From: Paludibacter propionicigenes
GTDB taxonomy: Bacteria > Bacteroidota > Bacteroidia > Bacteroidales > JAFGXI01
Reading direction: 5' to 3'
Length of the DNA stretch: 34,432 bases
Assembly (NCBI GenBank): GCA_020721655.1
Contig: DYMG01000009.1
Coordinates: forward strand, 16,825 to 51,256
Below the pieces are notes generated by a model. That model was not told the DNA's origin. It made no database searches and worked only from the letters and a program-made list of their open reading frames with translations. Numbering within the stretch: position 1 is the first letter of the stretch; the number at the start of each line of letters is the position of its first letter. Below, in pieces: positions 15,830 to 23,558 of the stretch. The position numbers and the translations under genes are program-made.

Positions 15830-16406
15830 TTTTACAAATTTCACGAAAGGTTTTATTAAAGAAAACCCTGTTTTTGTACTACTTTTAGGAATGTGTCCTA
15901 CTTTAGGAACAACAACATCAGCAATAAACGGATTAGGAATGGGTTTAGCAACTGCTTTTGTGCTTATGATGTCTAACATTGTTATTTCCGCAGTAAAAAA
16001 TTTAATTCCAGATAAAGTTCGTATTCCTGGTTTTATTGTGATTATTGCTTCATTTGTAACCATTGTAGATTTACTTATGGCAGGTTATTTACCAGCACTT
16101 CACGCTCAATTAGGGTTGTTTATACCTTTAATCGTTGTAAACTGTATAGTTTTAGGACGTGCCGAATCTTTTGCATCAAAAAATGGTGTTTTTCCTTCAG
16201 CTATTGATGGTTTAGGTATGGGTTTAGGATTTACTTTTGCCTTGGTAATTTTAGGAAGTGTTCGCGAAATGCTTGGTAGTGGAGCTATTTTTGGCTTCAA
16301 ATTTATTGGCGATAACGACGGAATGCTTGTATTTATTTTAGCTCCGGGTGCATTTATTGCTTTGGGATATATTATTGCAATAATAAACAAATTAAAAAAA
16401 GCTTAA
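15822..16406 (+). CDS. rnfE: Rnf complex subunit E (integral membrane)
   Basis: A 194 aa, six-helix membrane subunit of the RnfE/NqrD family. Diagnostic stretches are [40 protein letters not shown] and [20 protein letters not shown]. The conserved Cys in GMCPTLG and the one in VVNCIVLG match the half-membrane Cys positions of the inverted RnfA/RnfE pair that hold an intramembrane [2Fe-2S] cluster in related complexes. The ATG lies inside the end of rnfG (8-nt overlap). Confidence 0.95.
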   Translation: MNNFTNFTKGFIKENPVFVLLLGMCPTLGTTTSAINGLGMGLATAFVLMMSNIVISAVKNLIPDKVRIPGFIVIIASFVTIVDLLMAGYLPALHAQLGLFIPLIVVNCIVLGRAESFASKNGVFPSAIDGLGMGLGFTFALVILGSVREMLGSGAIFGFKFIGDNDGMLVFILAPGAFIALGYIIAIINKLKKA

Positions 16407-16416
16407 AAATTAGATT

Positions 16417-16989
16417 ATGGAATATTTTGTAATTATTATAGGTGCTATATTTGTTAATAACATTGTATTAGCACAATTTTTAGGAGTTTGTCCTTTTTTA
16501 GGAGTTTCGAACAAAATTTCTACCTCATTAGGTATGTCGGGAGCTGTTGTTTTTGTAATTGCTATTGCAACGGTTGTTACTTACCTTATAAATACATTCG
16601 TTCTTAAACCTTTTGAAATAGAATACTTAAGAACAATATCTTATATATTGGTAATAGCAGCATTGGTTCAAATGGTTGAAATTATACTTAAAAAAGTTAG
16701 CCCTTCGCTTTACCAAGCTTTAGGCGTTTTTTTACCATTAATAACAACTAACTGTGCGGTTTTAGGTGTTACACTTATTGTTATTCAAAAAGATATGAAC
16801 TTAATGCAATCTACAGTTTTTGCAGTTGCAACTAGTGTTGGTTTTGGTTTAGCTTTAGTAATTTTTGCAGGAATTAGAGAGCATTTAGATTTAATGACAC
16901 CTCCTAAAGGAATGAAAGGTGTTCCTTTAGCTTTAGTTACTGCTGGTATTTTAGCAATGGCTTTTATGGGTTTTACAGGAATGGTATAA
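16417..16989 (+). CDS. rnfA: Rnf complex subunit A (integral membrane)
   Basis: A 190 aa, six-helix subunit of the RnfA/NqrE family and the inverted partner of RnfE. Signatures are NNIVLAQFLGVCPFLGVS, GVFLPLITTNCAVLGVTL and GIREHLDLMTPPKGMKGVPL. The Cys in GVCPFLG and in TTNCAVLG mirror those in RnfE. It is the last gene of the operon: the stop (16987-16989) is followed 20 bp later by a strong terminator. Confidence 0.96.
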   Translation: MEYFVIIIGAIFVNNIVLAQFLGVCPFLGVSNKISTSLGMSGAVVFVIAIATVVTYLINTFVLKPFEIEYLRTISYILVIAALVQMVEIILKKVSPSLYQALGVFLPLITTNCAVLGVTLIVIQKDMNLMQSTVFAVATSVGFGLALVIFAGIREHLDLMTPPKGMKGVPLALVTAGILAMAFMGFTGMV

Positions 16990-17009
16990 GAAATATAAAT
17001 TATAAATTA

Positions 17010-17038
17010 AAGGCTGTTTTTTTAAGACAGCCTTTTTT
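17010..17038 (+). terminator. Terminator of the rnf operon
   Basis: AAGGCTGT (17010-17017) and ACAGCCTT (17027-17034) form a perfect 8-bp stem with a 9-nt loop, running into TTTTTT at 17033-17038. Confidence 0.88.
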
Positions 17039-17084
17039 ATGTTTACTGATTTGACTCTCAATATACTGCGAATTTAACCCACAT

Positions 17085-17134
17085 TACGCATTAGAAAGAA
17101 ACATTAATTTTAGGGGGTAAAATCCTAATGCGTA
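17085..17134. repeat. Inverted repeat (10 bp arms) near transposase remnant
   Basis: TACGCATTAG (17085-17094) and CTAATGCGTA (17125-17134) are perfect reverse complements with a 30-bp spacer. It lies just upstream of the transposase fragment and could be part of the old element or of a MITE-like repeat. Confidence 0.55.
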
Positions 17135-17154
17135 GCGTTAGAAAAAATGAGTAT

Positions 17155-17241
17155 ATGAATTTAGAACTTTCCTTTACCAATAAAGAGATTATGCCATGGG
17201 GTGGAATGGTATTTTTGAAACAAATGTTGGACAAAATCTAA
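17155..17241 (+). pseudogene. Transposase N-terminal fragment (DDE family, IS1380/IS4-like)
   Basis: A 28-codon frame starting ATG and ending TAA. It reads LSFTNKEIMPWGGMVFLKQM and then LDKI, resembling the N-terminus of Bacteroidota DDE transposases, in which a '(S/N)K-x-I-T-P-W-G-G' pattern near residue 10 is common. The match stops at TAA (17239-17241), directly followed by a GC-rich hairpin. Nothing else of a transposase is found nearby, so this is a remnant. The IS family is from memory of the motif and is uncertain. Confidence 0.5.
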
Positions 17242-17242
17242 G

Positions 17243-17276
17243 TCAGCTTGTCCCCCCGATGTTCGGGGCAGGCTGA
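17243..17276. repeat. GC-rich interspersed hairpin
   Basis: TCAGCTTG (17243-17250) pairs with CAGGCTGA (17269-17276, one T-G pair) and CCCCGA (17254-17259) with TCGGGG (17263-17268), leaving a TCC bulge and a TGT loop. Such 'cagcctgTCCCGA...TCGGGacaggctg' hairpins recur in many Bacteroidota genomes as short interspersed repeats. It directly abuts the stop of the transposase fragment. Confidence 0.65.
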
Positions 17277-17301
17277 TTAATCGGGAGGGTTACCATCATA
17301 A

Positions 17302-17360
17302 AAGCAATAGTTCAATTTTATAAATCTTCTATTGCTTAATTTACTTAATAATAGTAAATT
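17302..17360. promoter_or_regulatory. Two abutting palindromes upstream of the hybrid kinase
   Basis: AAGCAATAG (17302-17310) / CTATTGCTT (17329-17337) is a perfect 9-bp inverted repeat with an 18-bp spacer. Immediately next, AATTTACT (17338-17345) / AGTAAATT (17353-17360) is a perfect 8-bp repeat with a 7-bp spacer. The block ends 18 bp before the kinase ATG. It could be a structured leader or an operator; it has no terminator T run. Confidence 0.45.
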
Positions 17361-17378
17361 GCAAAAAAAAATAATTAT

Positions 17379-19718
17379 ATGGAAATTTGCCCAATTTCTA
17401 ACTATAAAATAAAAACAAGCGAAAACTGGATTTTTTCTGCCAAAAATGAAAACTACAGAATGGAGATTTCAATTATTGGGAATAATATTCTCTCCGTTAA
17501 AAATATTGGTTATGCATCATTAAAAAATTCTGACTATTCGTGGCCCGAAATAGAAAAAATAATTGAAAGTGAATTTGGGAATACTCCTTTTTTTTTAATG
17601 CACGATTATTTAAATTACAAAGGGGCAGAGTCGCAAGTTAGAAACAATTATTTAAAATGGATAAAAACAAATTATTATAAACTTTTAGGTGTATTTTTTT
17701 ATAATACAAGCCCTTTTCTATATTTCACTTTAAAATCGGGTAAATTATTATTGAAAGATTTTAAAAAAGTCCATATCTTAAAAACTTACGAAGAAGTTAT
17801 TTTACAAATAAAAAAACACAACGATAACAACTTTGACAAACATAACAATAGCGAAAAAACAGAAATATTATTACAAGAAAACAACAGTTTTATTTCAAAT
17901 AAAAACACTTTCTACAAAGTTGTTAAAAGCTGGACAAACACTTACAAATCGGCAAGTTTTGAAACATTCTTAATAAATGGAAATATAATTATTAGAAAAT
18001 ACTATGGTTTTTTTAACGAAGACCTAAATAAATATGCAGCCGATACTTTAAACGATATTTTTACCGAATTCAATATAGCTAAATTTCATATTTATGTAGA
18101 ACTTGGAGCAAATGCAAAAATGTCGTTAAAATATAGAATAGACACCGTGAAATGGTATAATGAAATGAGTGATAGAGTTTTAACAACAGGCTTCTACAAC
18201 TTATCTTATATAAACAAAGTTGCAGTACTTATTGGAAAACCTTTTGGGAAAAGCAAAAGATTACGAACTAACACATTTATTTTAAACAATTTAAATGAAG
18301 TTTTCGACAAAATTGACGAATTTAACACACCAACTTTATTAAAAGAAGAAATAAACTACGACTTCCTACAAAAAAAATCGAAAGCAGAACTTATAAATGA
18401 AATAATATTAGAAAAAAACCGAACAGCTGAATTAATTGATAATCAACAAATTGAAATAGAAAAAATATTTAATAAATTAGCCATAATTTCATGGTACGAA
18501 GAATACGACTTTAACCAATCAGAAATTGACACAAGAAACAGCCCATTTAGCGATATACACAACTCAATAACACTAATTCAGCAAGACATTAAAGCCATTT
18601 TAAATAAACGCGATGCATTAATAAAAAAAGCAGAAGAATCGGAAAAACTAAAAACCGCATTTTTAGCAAATATGAGCCACGAAATTAGAACGCCACTAAA
18701 CTCAATAATTGGATTTTCAGATATTTTACATAGCTCAATAAACGACACTAAACATAAAAGATATTTAGATATAATTATAAATAGTGGAACTCACTTATTA
18801 AATTTAATAAATAACATTATTGATATTTCTAAAATTGAAAGTGAAACAACGCATTTAAACATCTCAAATTGCAACATTTTCGAAATTATAGACAATGCTG
18901 TAAACGAAACATCAATTTTTAAGCCCAACATATTATTTAAAACCGAATTACCTTACAATTTAGTAATGGACTGCGACAATACACGAATAAAACAAATTAT
19001 TATTAATTTGTTAAATAATTCTGTAAAATTCACAAAAAATGGCAGCATAACAGTTGGGTTTGTAGATAACGGAAACAACATTTTATTCTACGTAAAAGAT
19101 ACCGGAATTGGCATTCCTAAAAATGAAATAGAACATATTTTCGACAGATTTAGACAAGCCAGCAATTCTTTAACAAAACTTAATGATGGTGCTGGTCTTG
19201 GCTTAACAATAGCCAAAAATTTTGTAGAACTTCACGGAGGTAAAATTTGGGTTGAGTCTGAAGTAAATATAGGGACAACTTTTTATTTTACTTTGCCTAA
19301 CATTAATGCAAGCAAAACAAATTTTTCTACAATAAATACATCTAAAAACGTTTCGTTAAAGCTAAAAAACAAAACCATTTTAATTGTTGAAGATAATTTT
19401 GAAAATCACTTATTACTAGAAGAACTTCTTACAAATAATAAAATAATTAGAGCTATTGATGGCGAAAATGCTCTTGAAATTTGCGATAAAACTCTACCCA
19501 ACATTATAATAACCGACATACAAATACCAAAATTAAACGGTTTTGAATTATTTGCTAAAATTAGAGCTATAAATTCCGAAATTCCAATAATTGCACAAAC
19601 AGCATTTTCAACACAGGAAGTTATTGATAAAATTAACGAAACAGGTTTTAACAGTTACCTGTTAAAACCCATCGCTAAAAAAGAATTATTTACAATTTTA
19701 AACAAACTTGCAGAATAA
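17379..19718 (+). CDS. Soluble hybrid histidine kinase with C-terminal receiver
   Basis: A 779 aa protein without signal peptide or membrane helix, so probably cytoplasmic. Residues 1-140 and about 185-325 are unrecognised sensor-like regions that look like two diverged copies of one alpha/beta fold. Residues 335-425 look helical and link to the kinase core. The H-box is MSHEIRTPLNSIIGF, with His434 as phospho-acceptor. The N-box (NLLNNSVKF), G1 (VKDTGIGIP), F (FDRFRQAS) and G2 (GAGLGLTIAKNFVELHGGKI) follow. The receiver domain (about 665-779) has acidic VEDN, phospho-acceptor Asp713 (IITDIQIP) and the Lys in LLKPIAKK. It is therefore catalytically complete. There is no HPt or output domain, so a phosphorelay partner is needed elsewhere; the orphan receiver at 1594 is one candidate without direct evidence. 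It converges with the GH18 gene only 11 bp away. Confidence 0.93.
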   Translation: MEICPISNYKIKTSENWIFSAKNENYRMEISIIGNNILSVKNIGYASLKNSDYSWPEIEKIIESEFGNTPFFLMHDYLNYKGAESQVRNNYLKWIKTNYYKLLGVFFYNTSPFLYFTLKSGKLLLKDFKKVHILKTYEEVILQIKKHNDNNFDKHNNSEKTEILLQENNSFISNKNTFYKVVKSWTNTYKSASFETFLINGNIIIRKYYGFFNEDLNKYAADTLNDIFTEFNIAKFHIYVELGANAKMSLKYRIDTVKWYNEMSDRVLTTGFYNLSYINKVAVLIGKPFGKSKRLRTNTFILNNLNEVFDKIDEFNTPTLLKEEINYDFLQKKSKAELINEIILEKNRTAELIDNQQIEIEKIFNKLAIISWYEEYDFNQSEIDTRNSPFSDIHNSITLIQQDIKAILNKRDALIKKAEESEKLKTAFLANMSHEIRTPLNSIIGFSDILHSSINDTKHKRYLDIIINSGTHLLNLINNIIDISKIESETTHLNISNCNIFEIIDNAVNETSIFKPNILFKTELPYNLVMDCDNTRIKQIIINLLNNSVKFTKNGSITVGFVDNGNNILFYVKDTGIGIPKNEIEHIFDRFRQASNSLTKLNDGAGLGLTIAKNFVELHGGKIWVESEVNIGTTFYFTLPNINASKTNFSTINTSKNVSLKLKNKTILIVEDNFENHLLLEELLTNNKIIRAIDGENALEICDKTLPNIIITDIQIPKLNGFELFAKIRAINSEIPIIAQTAFSTQEVIDKINETGFNSYLLKPIAKKELFTILNKLAE

Positions 19719-19729
19719 TTTCCAAATTT

Positions 19730-22642
19730 TTATTTCACAAATTTACTTTTAACATCGTCAACCACAATAAAATACAAACCTTCGGTAAAATTACTTACAT
19801 CTAAATTAAATTCCGATTTTTCGTAATTTTCAGACAAAACAATTTCTCCATTTGCACTAAATATTTTTACTGTATGATGTTTTTTTGAATTATAAACCTT
19901 AATATTTAAACTATTTGTTACAGGGCTTGGAAATACTTTTACAAAATCAGGTTCATTATTTTCTACGGCAAAAAAGGTGTTTGTATTAACTAAAAAACCA
20001 TCGGAACTAACGACTTGCGAAAACAAACCAGCATTATTTTCCGATTTTACATTTACAAAATATGTTGAGTTATTGGTTGTATTTACTGTTGAATTTGAGA
20101 AATTTAACACATTTCCCAAATTTGTCCAGTTTAACAAATCTACACCTCCAACTGTTGTTCCAATTGAATACCAATATTGTTTAATATCTGAATTTGCATC
20201 AATTGAGTTATCCCAATTTGCACTTACCGAATTTAATACATTAATCTCATCAATATCGGAACTTAAGCCATCGTTAACAAATGATACATCTGAAGGGTTT
20301 GTCCAATCGGTGTTAATATCCTTATAATTTATATCCGATAATAAATAATTATTATCAACCGCTATCGATTTAATTTTTGATGAAAACGTGCTTGGATTAA
20401 TATTTTGGTATCTAACTTCTTGGTTTGCATCGCCAATAGTAATATTTTCAGAGGCTTCTCTTGAATGATAAACCTTTATTTCTGAAGTTTTTAAATTGCA
20501 ATTTCCTGTTCTAAAAGAAATATAATCGCCTGTTTGATATGGATTTGCATCTGTCCAAGACATAACTTTTTGATTGTTTACATAAACCACTATTTCGCCT
20601 GTAATTTTAGAATATGTAATTTTATAATCGTAGAAAACATCATCTTGCAAAACGTAATCTGCGGTAATTGGAGTTTGCAACACATCATTTATTACTTTGT
20701 AAATTTCAATTCTTGCATTGTCGGTTCTAAAATACACAAAGTATGAATTTTCTCTGTTAGCAAGTGTTGGCGAGCTACACATAAAATGCAAACCTGCACG
20801 TTTATTTGTTCCTGTTCCACTAATTAGACCTCCAAAATTGTATAAATATTCGTCTTCATTATTTTGATTTAAAGAAGCCGAAAATATTGTATTTGAGATG
20901 GTTTCATTACTCTGTTCGAGAAAATCGTTAGAAGCAAGCCAAGTCCCATCAACCGATTGCCAATTATTAGCATTTAACGAAGTAAAATTATCGGCAAAGA
21001 AGCCGTAATTAGTGTTGGCACTCCATTCCGTTCCATTAAAATCTATTACCTGATAAAATCTGCTTTTAATCCCGTTGGCATCAAAATCGGTAAAATTTGA
21101 AGTAAAATTTTGAGTTTCCCACAAATTGTTTGTGCTTATTGTTGTTGTTGGCAAAACATTATCTATTGTGCACTGCCACAAGGCTTTAAACCCAAATGAT
21201 GTGGTTGCATTATCGGAATGGAATTTTAGTGTTAGAGCACCTCCATTTGCAGTAATATTTCCGGGCGATGTTGTTCCCGAATATCCACCAATAAGTGGCG
21301 ACGAAGTATTATTTCCATCATAAATCCATAAAGAATCGTAACCTGCTTCGAGTGAAAATTCCGAAAAATTTAAAGTTAAACCACTGGCTCCGGTTGGTGC
21401 TATTGTGTAAGTATAATCTTCTTTATCGTAATAATTTAGTGCCGGACCGCCCATATCGTAAACATAGTCGGAGCAAACTGTAGTTGTGCAATTAGTAAAG
21501 TATTCCTCTATTTTGTCCCAAAGTGCTGTGTATCCGTCGTCGTAGCCCAAAGTCCAAATTGCAATACCTGCCAAATTTCTACGATTAAACATTTCGTATT
21601 TATATGGCAAAGTGTATTCATCGTCGGTAAAACACTGATGCCAACTTCCGTTATTGTATGTGTAATACGAATTAAATGTATTTGCATGCCACAAACGAGT
21701 ATTGTAATAGCCGCTTGCATTATCCATTACAGTTTTATATGTGCGAGTTTGTCCGCTTGCTGTTGTTGATGAAGGAACTGTACTACCGCTTGTTGCCCAA
21801 TCTCTCCCATAATAAGGAATTCCCATAACCAATTTACTACTAGGCAAACCTTGACTTAAATAATATGTTATTGATTTAGATAAATTATAGTTGTAACTCG
21901 ATGTTAGCGAATAAAGTGGTGAATTTGGTCCAGCCTCAGAACTTCCACTATAATAATAATCGTATCCCATTATCATAAACAAGTCAACATAAGGCTGTAA
22001 AGCAGGTATATCAAAAACTGCACCCCAATCAACCGAATACAAATCAATACTAACAATAGAACCGGGTATTTGCGAGTGCATTTGAGTACAGAGGTCTATC
22101 ATAAAATTGGTTAAATTTGCTTTTTGTGATGATGGAACCAATTCAAAATCGATATTTACACCTTTTGCCCCCCTATTATTTATTAAACTTATTAAATTAT
22201 CTATTAAAGTTTGTTGTGCAGTAGAACTTCCAAAAAATGTAGCGTGGTCGTTAAACATAGTAACACACAAATGTGCATTAACTCCATTATTTATTGCGGC
22301 TGTAACTCCTTGCGATGTTGCCCAACCATTTGTAGTTATTGCATTTCCGGTTGATGTATTTACTTCGTAAGAAAAAAAGCATAAATCGGATAATAAATTC
22401 CAATCGTAATTTGCTTCTAAACCTTCAACCCAATACGGATGCCAACCGTAAACAATTTTATTTAGCGAACAAGTTGATGTGTTTTTTTGCTTATTCATTT
22501 GTGCAGGCTTGTTTACTTTAGAATATTCTTCAGCAGAAATTCCCAACGATTTGTAATATTCACTTTCTTCTTGCATTATAGATTTATGTTGCGAAAAAAC
22601 TGAAAATGAATACAATAAGAAAAGCAAAGCTAATTTACTCAT
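19730..22642 (-). CDS. Secreted GH18-family glycoside hydrolase with T9SS type A sorting domain
   Basis: A 970 aa protein: signal peptide (1-17); GH18 TIM barrel (about 60-390); a Cys-flanked CUB-like domain (about 393-500, DYVYDMGGPALNYYDKEDYT); a linker; a LamG-like jelly-roll (about 560-720, FYDYKITYSKITGEIVVYVN); a fibronectin-like stretch; and a C-terminal type A sorting domain (about 890-970, VFPSPVTNSLNIKVYN ... GLYFIVV). The barrel shows GWHPYW, the catalytic segment GVNIDFELVP with Asp165 and Glu167, MGYDYYYSGS, and GIPYYGRDW. The usual D-G-x-D-x-D-x-E is K160-G-V-N163-I-D165-F-E167: the catalytic Glu and its neighbouring Asp are kept, while the two outer Asp are replaced. It likely cleaves a beta-1,4-GlcNAc polymer such as chitin or peptidoglycan; the substrate is uncertain. 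Exported by Sec and T9SS. Confidence 0.88.
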   Translation of the reverse strand: MSKLALLFLLYSFSVFSQHKSIMQEESEYYKSLGISAEEYSKVNKPAQMNKQKNTSTCSLNKIVYGWHPYWVEGLEANYDWNLLSDLCFFSYEVNTSTGNAITTNGWATSQGVTAAINNGVNAHLCVTMFNDHATFFGSSTAQQTLIDNLISLINNRGAKGVNIDFELVPSSQKANLTNFMIDLCTQMHSQIPGSIVSIDLYSVDWGAVFDIPALQPYVDLFMIMGYDYYYSGSSEAGPNSPLYSLTSSYNYNLSKSITYYLSQGLPSSKLVMGIPYYGRDWATSGSTVPSSTTASGQTRTYKTVMDNASGYYNTRLWHANTFNSYYTYNNGSWHQCFTDDEYTLPYKYEMFNRRNLAGIAIWTLGYDDGYTALWDKIEEYFTNCTTTVCSDYVYDMGGPALNYYDKEDYTYTIAPTGASGLTLNFSEFSLEAGYDSLWIYDGNNTSSPLIGGYSGTTSPGNITANGGALTLKFHSDNATTSFGFKALWQCTIDNVLPTTTISTNNLWETQNFTSNFTDFDANGIKSRFYQVIDFNGTEWSANTNYGFFADNFTSLNANNWQSVDGTWLASNDFLEQSNETISNTIFSASLNQNNEDEYLYNFGGLISGTGTNKRAGLHFMCSSPTLANRENSYFVYFRTDNARIEIYKVINDVLQTPITADYVLQDDVFYDYKITYSKITGEIVVYVNNQKVMSWTDANPYQTGDYISFRTGNCNLKTSEIKVYHSREASENITIGDANQEVRYQNINPSTFSSKIKSIAVDNNYLLSDINYKDINTDWTNPSDVSFVNDGLSSDIDEINVLNSVSANWDNSIDANSDIKQYWYSIGTTVGGVDLLNWTNLGNVLNFSNSTVNTTNNSTYFVNVKSENNAGLFSQVVSSDGFLVNTNTFFAVENNEPDFVKVFPSPVTNSLNIKVYNSKKHHTVKIFSANGEIVLSENYEKSEFNLDVSNFTEGLYFIVVDDVKSKFVK

Positions 22643-22668
22643 AGTTATTATTATTTATGTTTCAATTG

Positions 22669-22676
22669 CAAATGTA
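22669..22676 (-). promoter_or_regulatory. -7 box of the GH18 gene
   Basis: On the minus strand TACATTTG matches TAnnTTTG exactly, 26 bp before the start codon. The same octamer precedes the beta-barrel gene start at 27120. Confidence 0.5.
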
Positions 22677-22780
22677 AAATTTATAGTTTAAAATTGTGCG
22701 TATTTTTTGTTCTAATTAATAAACTAATACTAAACTTACTAATTTCAAATATTATTTATAATTATTTTAAATTAATGCAC

Positions 22781-22788
22781 TAACTTTG
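22781..22788 (+). promoter_or_regulatory. -7 box of the pyrophosphatase gene
   Basis: TAACTTTG matches TAnnTTTG exactly and ends only 4 bp before the ATG at 22793. A start of transcription at the usual distance would fall on or next to that ATG, so either the mRNA is leaderless or the ATG at 22823 is the real start. Confidence 0.5.
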
Positions 22789-22792
22789 CAAA

Positions 22793-23482
22793 ATGGAAAA
22801 AGAACGACATATAAATAAATTAATGGACCCAATTGGTCGATTAATGGGGTTAAGATATAAATCTCACCCTTGGCATGGTATTGATATTGGTAACGATGCA
22901 CCTAATACAGTAACAAGTTTTATTGAAGTTGTACCAACCGATACTGTAAAATATGAAATTGATAAAGTAAGTGGTTATTTAAAAATAGACCGCCCTCAAA
23001 AATTTTCTAATATTGTTCCTGCACTTTATGGTTTCATTCCTCAAACTTTTTGTGGCGATTCTGTTGCGAAATTTTCATCGGAAAAATCAGGAAAAAAAGG
23101 TATAACTGGCGATAAAGACCCTTTAGATATTTGTGTTTTAACCGAAAAGGAAATTACTCATGGCGATATAATTGTTCAAGCAATTCCTATTGGTGGTCTT
23201 AGAATGATTGATGGGAACGAGGCTGACGATAAAATTATTGCTGTTTTAAAAGGCGATGCTGTTTATAGTCAATTTAAAGATATTTCTGAAATGCCTGAAA
23301 CAATAGTTAACAGGCTAAAACACTATTTTTTAACATATAAAAACATTCCCGGCGAAGAAAATAATGATTGCGAAATAACTCATATTTATGGTGCCGAAGA
23401 AGCTAGAAAGGTTATAAATTTGGCTATTGCTGATTATCAAACCCGATTCGATTTTCTAAATGCCGCACTTAGCAATGTTTAG
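22793..23482 (+). CDS. ppa: Inorganic pyrophosphatase (family I, soluble)
   Basis: A cytoplasmic enzyme that hydrolyses PPi to two phosphates and so drives biosynthetic reactions. The 229 aa protein has the family I signatures KYEIDKVSGYLKIDRP, ALYGFIPQTFCGD and the metal-binding GDKDPLDICVL with Asp107, Asp109 and Asp112, plus GNEADDKIIAVL. The annotated ATG (22793) adds ten residues ahead of a second Met at residue 11 (ATG at 22823, MDPIGRLMG). Because a -7 box ends at 22788, a leaderless start at 22793 or initiation at 22823 are both possible; the conserved domain begins near residue 22 (RYKSHPWHG), so either gives a full enzyme. Convergent with acnB, sharing a terminator. Confidence 0.95.
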   Translation: MEKERHINKLMDPIGRLMGLRYKSHPWHGIDIGNDAPNTVTSFIEVVPTDTVKYEIDKVSGYLKIDRPQKFSNIVPALYGFIPQTFCGDSVAKFSSEKSGKKGITGDKDPLDICVLTEKEITHGDIIVQAIPIGGLRMIDGNEADDKIIAVLKGDAVYSQFKDISEMPETIVNRLKHYFLTYKNIPGEENNDCEITHIYGAEEARKVINLAIADYQTRFDFLNAALSNV

Positions 23483-23500
23483 CTTTTACATAAACAAAAA

Positions 23501-23537
23501 AAAGAGGCTGATATTAATTTATCAGCCTCTTTTTTTT
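23501..23537. terminator. Bidirectional terminator between ppa and acnB
   Basis: AAAGAGGCTGAT (23501-23512) pairs perfectly with ATCAGCCTCTTT (23521-23532), loop of 8, with A run before and T run after, so it can serve both convergent genes. Confidence 0.9.
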
Positions 23538-23558
23538 GTTTAACTTTAAAGAGTTTAA

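Larger units (their letters stand above)
17042..17378. other. Non-coding scar between rnfA and the hybrid kinase
   Basis: About 340 bp without an intact gene. In order it holds a 10-bp inverted repeat (17085-17134), a transposase-like fragment (17155-17241), a GC-rich hairpin (17243-17276) and two abutting palindromes (17302-17360) just before the kinase start. Its local GC content around 17245-17290 is clearly higher than its surroundings. I read it as the remains of a mobile element next to the regulatory region of the kinase gene. Confidence 0.6.
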
